Below are positions 1 to 9,139 of a DNA stretch of 64,000 nucleotides, piece after piece. Position numbers and translations under genes: made by a program. The notes under the pieces were generated by a model. It did not search any database. It was not told the origin of the DNA and was given only the letters and a program-made list of their open reading frames with translations. The DNA is taken from positions 744,001 to 808,000 of the forward strand of contig OZ017758.1 in assembly GCA_963969365.1 (NCBI GenBank), read 5' to 3'. How positions within the stretch are numbered: position 1 is the stretch's first letter; the number at the start of each line of letters is the position of its first letter. This DNA is from Asterochloris sp. CNOR1. Taxonomy: Eukaryota; Chlorophyta; Trebouxiophyceae; Trebouxiales; Trebouxiaceae.

Positions 1-306
1 CCTGCCTAAGCATTGGCATCATGGAGGGTGCGCATCTGGGATCAAGGTGGCGAGCGGGGTCTTCATCATGGCAAAGATGTGTTTGGAGTGCTCTCAGGCT
101 CCTGCCCTCTTTCTGCAAAGCTTTGTGATCACTGACGTTGCCACAAGCCGACATTCTAGAATGGCAGGCAGGGTCATGGGACAGGCTGGCACACACATCC
201 TTGACCAATACAAGCTGTATAGCATGTGGCTTTTGTGCACAGTCCAAGGGCCTGACACAGATGCCAAGCATCTGCAGCCAGTGCTTGGGACCTCCAACCC
301 CCCTCA

Positions 307-325
307 CCCCCCCCCCCCCCCCCCC
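307..325. repeat. Homopolymeric C tract
   Basis: About 19 consecutive C residues lie in the polypyrimidine stretch just upstream of the inferred acceptor at 347/348 of the first gene. The tract may serve as the polypyrimidine tract of that acceptor. It is a likely length-variable site and a possible sequencing-error site. Confidence 0.8.
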
Positions 326-347
326 GAAGTGTTTCGCCTGACTGCAG

Positions 348-830
348 GAATCGGTGGCCAGCCTGCGGGACCAGGTGCGCGTGCTGCGCTCCCAGAAGCG
401 GCGGGACGTAGTGCTGGCCAATCTGCCGCCTGTGCGGCCGGACTCTGTGGTCATGCCCCGCGGCAGGAATGCATGCACAGCTGTCGAGCTCTGCAAGCGG
501 CTGCAGGGCGCCGTCATGCATGTACCAAAGGCAAGCCACCAGCCACGCTACTGCTGGGCGCGTGCTGTCTCCGATGGCCCTGTCACAATTTGGCTGGGAT
601 GTGAAGGCCACAAGGCTCAGGCTCATCACCATGAAAGATGGCGTACACTGCTGCAGGCTGCAGCCGCCGCAGAGAGACTCAGCACAGAAGTGCAAGCATT
701 CTTGGAGGACAGGAAGTCAATGCAGCAGCGCGAGGCCATCCTGCTGGACCTTCTCATGGGCAACTTGGCTTCAGTAGCAGGAAAGCCAGCCATGAGACCT
801 CCATCTCGTGCTACCAGCATCAATGTATGA
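348..830 (+). CDS. 3' end of an unidentified coiled-coil protein (partial)
   Basis: This is the C-terminal part of a gene that enters from the left. Two in-frame exons are supported: 348-530, after a C-rich acceptor, and 657-830, after a CTGCAG acceptor, with the stop at 828-830. The donor at 531 would be GC-type (AAAG then GCAAGC); the whole 348-830 frame is also open, so splicing here is not certain. The first exon begins ESVASLRDQVRVLRSQKRRD and the last contains EVQAFLEDRKSMQQREAILL, both charged and heptad-like, consistent with a coiled coil. I do not recognise the family and give no function. The gene converges on the next one with only 67 bp between stop codons, so the 3' UTRs probably overlap. 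Confidence 0.55.
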   Translation, partial: ESVASLRDQVRVLRSQKRRDVVLANLPPVRPDSVVMPRGRNACTAVELCKRLQGAVMHVPKASHQPRYCWARAVSDGPVTIWLGCEGHKAQAHHHERWRTLLQAAAAAERLSTEVQAFLEDRKSMQQREAILLDLLMGNLASVAGKPAMRPPSRATSINV

Positions 831-897
831 CCCTCCAAGTTCAGAAGGAAGAGGACATGCTTTGTACTGTGCACTGGCCCTCTTCCATACCATGCAT

Positions 898-2378
898 TCA
901 TGGCGGCATCGAAATTGTACTGTTGGAAGTTGTGACTGCTTCAACCTCTTTGGGGGAGGGCGCACAGGGGCACAGGCGCTGCGAGTTCAGGTGGCTTCCA
1001 TCGCAGGTGGTGGGCTCCCCGCTGCCATCGTGCACCAGGCACATGGTGGGCCTCTGAATCTTGGGCGCATTGTCAACCACATACGAGGGCATGTCGGGGT
1101 CATTGTCTGCCTCACACCCTGCCTCGCAGTTGAAATGCTCCCTCACAACATTGCAGTGGTTCAGCGCTGGGAAGCCGTCCGGCGCACACTGCATGCCGCT
1201 GGCCACGCAGGCGGCTGTGCAGGTCTGTCCTGTCTCGCCGATCACTGGCTGGACTCCTACAGGAAGAGGGGGTGCGGGGGCCGCTGGCGTCACAGGCTTG
1301 CCTGCAGCAGGGTCACGGCTAATAATGGTGCTTTGCACAGAGAGCGTCACTCATGCACAGAGTGCATGCCATGAAATATGGCTTGAGGGCTTTGCTGTGT
1401 GTTAGCTGCTCAGTGTCTCCATAGTGCCAGTGGTGCACAAGTATGAGCATGAAGGGGCAAAGCACGACTGCTCAGTAGCAGGCAACTTGCCTGAGGGAGA
1501 GAAGCAGTGGTGCTGCGTGTCCAGGTAGGCATTCTCGTGAACAGTGCTGTGTGAGCTGGTGCGGCACTTGCCCCGGCAGTAGGCAAATGCTGAGGCCCAG
1601 TTACCAGTCTCTGGCCTGCACAGGGGCCGCTTGTGAGCTTCTAGCACTGCAGATTCCTGCCTGCATCGAATGCAAATGGCAGCTAGCTGGAGCAAGCATC
1701 AGCCAGACTAGCAGCTTTCCGATACAAGGCCTGTGAGCTTGCTGCAGCCTGCTCCAAGCTTACAAGGAGCAGGCACCCTGGCCTCACTTGTTCAGGCCTC
1801 GAGACACCTGGCTGACAGCTGCAGCAGCCCCATTAGCAGGATTGAGGCAGCAGGCCACACAGGGCTCAAACTCCTCACAGCACCTGGTCTCCAGATTACA
1901 CCTGCAGCGCGCACACCATCACAGCTCAGCCTGCAGGGGCTGCCCTCGTGCAAGTCCCAAGGGAGCTGACGCCATGCAGCATGAAGCTTCACCCTTGGCA
2001 AGTGTACTGCTCGCCCTTGGTGCAGCACCCTGTCTGCCAGTCGACAGCACTGCGGGGACAGAGCCATCCCTGGTCGTCCGTGACATGCCACCTGCAGCAT
2101 GGCAAATCGACTTTAAGCACTGCGCTGCGCGCTTCAATTGCAGGGCATGAGACAATCACTACACGTACCTGCCCTGCTGGGTGTTTGCACAGTGCTCCGA
2201 CTTTGGAGGCTTCAGGTTCCTGCAGGGCGACATGCATGGCCTCAGCAGACTTCAGAAAGGGCTCCAGGCACGGGTGCGCAGGGACTTGCCTGGCTGTCAG
2301 ATGCCTGCCATAGTCCTCTGAAGGCCTGGCAAAGACAAGTTGCAGGCACAGCAGGACCAGAAGGAGGCTTGGCTGCAT
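898..2378 (-). CDS. SPRING1: SPRING (C12orf49/UPF0454) homologue with an extra C-terminal Cys-rich domain
   Basis: Six exons (complement): 2290-2378, 2169-2219, 1993-2091, 1788-1901, 1491-1615, 898-1301. They join in frame to 293 residues. The N-terminus MQPSLLLVLLCLQLVFA is a signal peptide or signal anchor. The middle carries the Cys pattern of animal SPRING, including CCEEFEPCVACCLNP and GKCRTSSHSTVHENAY. In animals SPRING is a Golgi membrane protein that supports site-1 protease maturation and SREBP processing; that role in an alga is inference. Animal SPRING ends soon after the HENxY segment. Here exon 5 joins exon 6 in phase 1 through a GC-AG intron, adding about 130 residues with GQTCTAACVASGMQCAPDG and RLCPC, resembling the C-terminal Cys-rich part of GT18 N-acetylglucosaminyltransferase V. 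Intron 1 also has a GC donor. SPRING identity is confident; the fusion less so. Confidence 0.85.
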
Positions 2379-3563
2379 TGGCTGCCAAGACGTTGCCCTG
2401 CTACATCTCCCTGTCGCAACTTGATCCTGTTGGATCGGAAGTCAAGAGAAAAAAAAGTCAACCTAGCGAGGGGTGGTGTAGCCTCTCAAGAGCTTTGAAA
2501 GAGCATATCATTGCAGCAAAGCAACGGACTTCAGGGTGGCATGCCAATGTGTGACGTCTGGTGTTGCTGAACGACTTGCCCCCAGAGCAGCCACAGTTTC
2601 TCGATGGAGACCATCGTCTGCGCAGGAGTGCAACATGCGCACGCTAATTTGTGGGAGTGTGCTGCAGTGAGGAAGCTCCTAGTGTACCAGGATGCGCAGG
2701 CTCAACGCAGTGCCAGGCTATGTGGGTGGTGGACATGAAGCAGGCTCAACAGCAGACAGGGGCCCTCTGCAGGCACAGAAGGGCGGCAAGAGGGCACATG
2801 TGCAGCGACAAACGCGCAGGCCGTGGGACAGCGGTGCAGGCACCTGTCAAGGGGCAAAAAGGAGCTGCTGGCACGCAGAGGGAGTACTCTGAAGCAGCTA
2901 ATGCCCAAGAGGCAGAAGGGGACCCGCTGTCATGCAGAGGACGTCCACAAGCAGCAGATGTTGATGTATTGATGGAAAGCAGGCTGATGGGCAGCCAAAG
3001 GCCACCTGCATGTGCATGGAGCCGCCAGCTGAAGGCAGCTGCTGGCATGCAGAGGGCACACTTGCATGCAGCGCCCTGCCTGCAGCTTAGTAGCTGTGGT
3101 CAAGAGATATGCTGCTAGCACTGGCTGTTTGAGACATGCCATGCAACAGGGACCTGCACCCTCATGCCACGCACTGCACGCCTGAAGTTGAAAGTTTACC
3201 CGTGACAAGGCTAGAGAAGGCAGGCTTGCCTGAATGCTGCCCCTCTGGACTGCAAAGCTGTGCCGTCCGGAGGTGAACTGCAGCGATGTATCCAGACAAT
3301 TGACCAGTCCTATCCCACAAAATGGAATGATGTCGTTACAACAACACTCAAGCTACTGGAGCTTGCTGCACATACTTTGCTGTTGCCACAATTGGGTCAG
3401 GAGGGGATCACATCAGGTGCACCAGGTGTCATGCTGAGATGGCATGCAACTATCTTAGGCACACTTTACAGCAGGCAAAGCTTCACAGTCAAAAACGCAA
3501 AAGCAGACTGTCACTGTCGGTGAGGAGGGCACAGGGGCATGCATTTCATAAGTTGCAGTCAAA
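2379..3563. other. Intergenic region between SPRING and ATG7
   Basis: About 1.2 kb without a supported gene. It should hold the SPRING promoter (right next to 2378) and the ATG7 3' UTR. Open frames at 2651-3118 and on the other strand show no domain or splice logic. An imperfect repeat of the type GCTGCTGGCAYGCAGAGGG occurs near 2865 and 3040. Confidence 0.6.
3466..3470 (-). terminator. Putative TGTAA poly(A) signal of ATG7
   Basis: TTACA on the plus strand reads TGTAA on the minus strand, the usual green-algal polyadenylation signal, about 95 bp past the ATG7 stop. A 5-base motif can occur by chance, so this is weak evidence. Confidence 0.4.
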
Positions 3564-6500
3564 TCAAATGGAGGTCCACACATCATCACCATCATCTGCA
3601 TCCGCTGAGGTGGGCGCTGCTGGCTCAGCATCATCATCGCTGTCGTCACAACCAGGATCGTATGCAGCGGTGCTGGCATGAAGCTCTGTCAGCCCAGTGA
3701 GGTCCTCTAGCACCTTGGGAGCCTGCGACATGAGGCCAGCAGGTCCACCCTGTTAACCAGACCAGGCACCTCACTGCGCCGGCCCGTAGCCCGTGCAGGT
3801 CCTCCAGCACAGCCGAAGCACCAGGCCAGCCTGAAATGCTACATGTCGTGGCTGCAGCGCTGTGCATTGCACCAACAGCCTGTGCCCTGTTGCAGCCAGG
3901 AGGCCGGCAGGATGGCAGCATGCCGAGGCTCAAAGGGCAAGCTGGTCAGGCACGTCCCGCGTCTGATGCTCCAGAAGGGCAATGCAGGACTGCAGTCTGA
4001 CGCTGACCTGCAGGGCTTCCAGCACAAAGTCCCATCCGTGCTGTTGATAGCGGTCCACCACTGCAGGGGAGCAGGCAGTGCACTGCCTGTATGCCTCCCC
4101 TGTCAGGCACATTTGGGAGAAGCCATTGAGCTGCCCCCGAACCTGCAACATGACAGAAGACTGTAGAGTGGGAGGCCAGAGGTCGATGCAGCATGATTGC
4201 AGGGTTGTCAGTCCAGGTGGTTGCAGGCACCAGCTGCTGCAGCAAAATATCTGGTGAGGACAGATGAAGCCAAGTCGGCAGCGTGGTGCCCCACCATGTG
4301 AGGGGGCAGCCCCAGTGGCAGGCTGCCTGTGCTGCCAGTGCCAGCCTTGCCCTGGTCGCCAGTGGGTGCATGCACGCCATCAGGGTGCTGCAGCGTGGCT
4401 GCCATGAGCTCGACTGCCACAGACCCTGCAGGGCAGCAGGATTATGGGTGCCATCAGCGCCAGCCAGCAGCAAAGCAAAGCAGGCAGTCAGTAGTGGCAT
4501 GAGCTCAGCTACCACTGGCAGGCACATTGCCTCTCTGATGCACAGGCCCTCCAGACACACACCAGCAACCATCTGTGCTCAAAGGCAGCAGCAACAATGG
4601 AACAGGCCACCTGACCCAATGCTCCGCCAACTTCATGCTTCAGCTCACCTGCCATTGGTGCCAGGCCGGGACGTGCCACAGTGCACTGCTGATCCAGTGT
4701 CCTGTCCACCGTCGAGTCCACAGGCGCAACGACGTCATTGCAGAAGTAGCAGCCCAGGCGCCTGCAGCCTGGCTGGTCCAGACCTGCATGTCGCACTCAG
4801 CCTCCACAGACAACACAGTATGACTAGGACTCCAACTCAATGATGGCTGGCAGCAGCATGCAGACTCTGGCTGGAGGGCCTCATGCGGCAGCAGGGCATC
4901 ACTTTGCGGAGAGCAAGTCTATGGTCAAACATTCAGCAAAATGGTGATTGCGGAGGTGTCAAAGCTTGCATGCAGCACCGCATGGCATAAGCACACACCA
5001 GTCGAGAAGGCTGAACCTTCTCTGGGAGCAGCTCCGTGCCGCATGACCAGGAACGAGTCAAACCCCAGGGCTGCATTGATTGCCAGCTTCCCATGTGCCG
5101 CTGCCAGCAGGGTGGGCAGCCACCTGCTCTCCCTGGTGTCCATCAGCAGGAACAGCACATCGTGGCTGAGTACGAGCTGTTCCAGCTGCAGGAACTCTTG
5201 GTGCACCTGCACGCAAGCCAAAACAGACACAATGGCAGTGGCAACCCAGGCAGATGGCAGACTCTGGCAGGCACAGCCGCCTGCTCGAAGCGTCATGGGC
5301 CAGGCAGCTTGGCAAGGGGCCACACACACAGCTTGCTCAAAGGCTGCAGTGCAAAACGGGGATGCACAACTTGCAGAACGACCAGAGCCTGGCATGTAGG
5401 CAGCACGTCCTCCCAGGCAGCACCCTGCATCCTTGATGCCTGCTGTCCAGGGCGGGCCCTGGCATGGGGTCCACAGCCACTTCCTCTTGCTGCGCAAACA
5501 TCAAGCATAAATAGTTGACACCCTGCCAAGACAGCTGATCTTCTGAGGCGCCTCAAGGCAGCGCCCCAAAGAAAGCTGAACTCCCACCCCAGAGGGTGTC
5601 CCCAGCATGGGCATGCACAACCAGTGTTGACAGAGGGCACAGTCAGGGCAAAAGCCTTGAAATCATATGGCCAGGCATGCAGGCAACCCACCTTTTGGAT
5701 GTCAGCCTCGCCAGACAGGGGGTGCCCCGGCATGGGGATGCACAGCTGCACCCCTTCGCTGCGCACAGAGGGGAAGATGTCGCGCAGCTTGGCAGCCGCC
5801 GCGGCAGCCTTGGGGGCTCCACCACCAGTGCAGTCCTGGAACTCGTACAGGGACTGGCGCACAGGATTGGAGAAGGCGACACGTGAGTTGTCCACGAATG
5901 AGACCGTGCGCACGCCCCAGCCCAGCAGCGTGCGAGCCACCGCACAGCCCAAGGTACCTGCAGGGTGGGAGCCCTAGTGAGGGGGCTGCAGGCTGCAGCA
6001 GCAAGCTGGAGCAATCGGTGAAGGCAGCATACAGCCTGAGGGCCAGTGTTTGAGACATGCCACGCAGGTCCTGGAGTCCGAGTTGTCAGCAGAAAGCCTC
6101 GCCAGGCCCCAGCAGAGGCAGCTTGCCCTCCGCAGGCAATCCTTTCTCAGCTGTGGGCCAGCCTGCCTAATCGAGCAATATTCCACAGATGCGAAGCAGT
6201 CAACCCCTGCCAGCTTCTGCTGCACTGCCAGGCAAGCACCATCCACGCCAAACGGGCTGGAGGGCTGCACCTGTCCCCAGCAGGAGGCAGGCAACCCTCC
6301 GCAGGGCATCTGGTTTCCAGCTCTAGGTCAGCTTTCAACAAATGACAGGTCCAGAGACATGCAGCAAACGAGTTCTAGCTGCTGCTAGACAGCCAGGCAG
6401 GCACAGTGAACGGCAGATGGGCTCCAGGGCCTCACCTGCCCCCAGCAGCAGGCAGCGCGCCTCCCTCAGGCGGTCCATGCCCAGCTCTGGGGCAGCCCTC

Positions 6501-9044
6501 CAGCGCATGAGGCTCACGTTCAGGTCAACTGCCGACTCTGCCAGCAGACGGGGGTCCATCGAGGGCCCCAGGTTGGTCAGCCTGGGTCCAGGCTTGCCAG
6601 TGACTGCTGAAGCCTCCCAGCCTACCGCTTCTGGGCATGCCTTAGAGCTGGGCTCCTCCCAGCCTGCACACCACATGAAACCCTCACAACACATCAGCAG
6701 GGCAGTGCATCTGATCAGGGCTCAATCTGCCATTCTCAGTGGCAGGCTAGTGTATGAAGGAGGCTGGGCTTGACCCCAACTTCCAACCCAACCTGAGGCT
6801 AAAGGACCCCACCACTGGTGAATGGAAGCAGGCCAGAGAACACGAGTACACAGCCAGCCACAGGGGCAGGCCTCAGAGGTAGGCTCCTCTCAGTCATAGG
6901 CGAGGAAGGTCTCTTGTGACGGGGTGCAGGGCGTGCATGTGTTTAGGGCTTAGTCAGCAGCCCGAGAGGCGCCAAGCACCTCAGCTCCGCTGGGTACACA
7001 ACATGCTGCCCGTACTCCACGGTGGTTGTCCATTCATGCGACACAGATTGGACAATAACTTGTTTTTATATGCAGCCAAGCAGTGAACGCCGTTTGTCCC
7101 CGGACTGACCGTCAGGCAGCGTAGGTATCTGCACTGTAAGGTGCAGACTCCGTGCTACGTCCATGTGCCCCCTGCTGTCTCGCACACATATCACTCGCAG
7201 AGACTGGCACCCCCAGCGCTTGGCAGCCAGCAGCAGCAGATTGCGCAGCGGCCACCCTGGGTAGCTAGGGTTATTGCTGGGGTCTGTGAAGGCTGCCCAC
7301 ACCTCCACATCAGCCTGTCTCTGCAGCTGCACGTTTTATGCAAGGGTCAGCAAAGCAAGGTGACAGCGGTGCACATTGCAGAATGCAGGTAGGAGGTGGC
7401 ATCAGCAGTCAGCTGCGTGCTTCTGCAGGCAGCCCAAATCAAGTGGCAGGACCTCAGCGCAAGCCAGCCAGAACCCTTCCAGCAGAGCTGACTGAGCACA
7501 GCAAACTCACCTCGGCCCATGCTGACAGCGGGTGTGCTGTGAAATGCCGCTTGCTGCGAGCCAGCAACCAGAATGGAGCAGGAGCGTGCGTCTCTTGTGC
7601 TGCAGTTGACAGTTGCCATATTTCACCTCGTACAGCCAGGGCGCAAGACTCCATGCGATGGAACTGTCAGAGTGCTGTAAGAAGTCAGCATGCCACACAA
7701 GCATGTGCAGACAGCACACCTTGATCATCAGCATCAGCTGGCTCTGTGTCTGCCACAATCTGTCCTTCTGAGCTGTGCCTCCATGCATCACATGCTTGTG
7801 ACAGCTGCAGCAGATAGGGAGCATTGCTTCAAGATGCAGAGAACAAGACCCAGTTACAAAACTGCGGACAGGAACAGGTGTCTACCATTGCCGCCTCATC
7901 TGACTTAAGCACGTCTGGTATGGACTGGGCGCCTGTGCTAGTGTGATAGGGGCGCAGGGGTTTGAGGGCCGGGAATGCAAACCTGCAGCAATGTGCAGAG
8001 CCTTGTCTCTCCATGTGGTCCGGCAAAGCCATGGTGCAGAGACTGCTGCTGAAGAAGCGGTGGGGCTAAGCTGCGCCGGTCGCACTGCAGTCATGATTGT
8101 GTACCCCTGCACAGCCAGAATGACGATGCATGCTGCCAGTCCCAGCACCTTGCCAACATACAGCCTGTTGCACTGCTGCAGACACATCAGCAGACCCGTA
8201 CCAGGAGAGGTAGGTGTACTTCTTTAAATCAGCAAACGAGAGAAGCAGAAAGCGGCTGAGCAGCTGGGGGTTTTGCTCTGCTGCTCCAGACAGGATGTCC
8301 TCCCAAATCAGCCTGGCAGCCTGCAGCCAGCGAGGACGCAGAACATGACAGCCTCGTCATCGGTGAGGTCAACAGATGGATGAGTGTCGCAGCAGCGCGA
8401 CGGCACAGTGCAGTCTTTGCTCCACTGACGACAGCCTGCGTGGTGTTGCAGAGGACCACCTTCTGCATGGCTGCTCCCTTGTCCAGCTCTTTGAAGCCCT
8501 TGCCCGTGTTGAAGTTGTGCAGAATGCCAGGGACACAGCACTGCCCCTGCACTGGACACATGCGTAAGCTTACATTGGCACCACTTCCTGAGCCCAGCAT
8601 GAAACAAGCCCTGACCTGCTGTGAGGCAGGCTGAGCCCCAAAGGAGTGCCGGTGCAGCTGGAGGAATGGGGGCATGTTCGGCATGTTGCTGGAGCTCCAG
8701 AAGCCTGCGCAGGGAGTGGTGGTGTCACGTGCTGCTCAGGTCAGGCCAGATGTCAACAGCAGTCTAGAGGTCCCGGGGGGGACTGCGTGCACCACAGACG
8801 CCGGGTGTGCACAGATGGGCTCGACAAATGCTTCAAGATGTGTCTTGAGGAGCACACCATGAATTTGTACAGGTTCTTCTGACAGGCGCCAGGTTTGGAG
8901 CTTGAGATTATTCAGCTGGGCCCAGAAGGTGAGATCCACAGCACTCTGCATGAACACCATGTTTGCGCTGGGAATGCTGCAGTCCATGCGGAATGAAGCA
9001 GGACCACTGCACACCTTGAAAGCATCAAACTTGAGCACCTCCAT
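3564..9044 (-). CDS. ATG7: ATG7, E1-like autophagy activating enzyme
   Basis: Fifteen exons (complement): 9015-9044, 8858-8945, 8616-8704, 8460-8546, 8202-8320, 7886-7982, 7511-7663, 7110-7320, 6436-6663, 5692-5957, 4999-5206, 4649-4783, 4295-4425, 4008-4142, 3564-3722. All phases close, giving 711 residues against about 700 in plants and humans. ATG7 activates ATG8 and ATG12 with ATP in the cytosol and passes them to ATG3 and ATG10. The N-terminal domain contains [17 protein letters not shown]. The adenylation domain has [19 protein letters not shown] (split by an intron inside GxGxxG), [11 protein letters not shown] and [12 protein letters not shown]. The catalytic cysteine lies in [12 protein letters not shown] in exon 12. 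The C-terminus ends in [10 protein letters not shown] followed by an acidic tail. The exon 11 donor could be 4999 or 5017, same phase; the exon 7 start is the least certain boundary. It is divergent from the KH gene, 95 bp between ATGs. Confidence 0.95.
3783..3819 (-). repeat. Intronic echo of ATG7 exon 15
   Basis: Inside the last ATG7 intron, upstream of the true exon start at 3722, a 37-base stretch reads AVLEDLHGL, against KVLEDLTGL in the real exon (3688-3722). Spacing and frame are similar, but the copy is not placed between a good acceptor and donor. It looks like a decayed tandem copy of the exon start. Confidence 0.6.
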
Positions 9045-9139
9045 GCCTTAGGCTCAGAAGAGTAATGAGGTTGGTCAAAATGTTTCAAGTCAGATTTTAT
9101 AGATAAGCCATCCAATCAGTCCGTGGCTTAGTTGACACC
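9045..9139. promoter_or_regulatory. Compact bidirectional promoter, ATG7 / KH-domain gene
   Basis: Only 95 bp separate the two start codons, so both 5' UTRs and the promoter fit here or overlap coding sequence. A CCAAT box (CCAATCAG) lies at 9112-9119 and an AT-rich TTTTATAGATAAG stretch at about 9095-9107. CCAAT elements are common in bidirectional promoters; use of this one is inferred. Confidence 0.6.

Noticed and set aside
898-1350. The Cys-rich frame as an independent small secreted protein starting at 1350
   Set aside because: There is almost no space for a promoter after the SPRING read-through stop at 1402, no signal peptide at its start, and a perfect in-phase splice from SPRING exists.
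2651-3118. Open frame in the SPRING/ATG7 intergenic region
   Set aside because: Compositionally it is CAG/TGC filler with no recognisable domain, splice partners or codon pattern.
3930-4151. ATG7 ending by read-through at 3930
   Set aside because: Splicing to 3722 restores the conserved LEDLTGL segment and acidic tail, whereas the read-through sequence has no family similarity.
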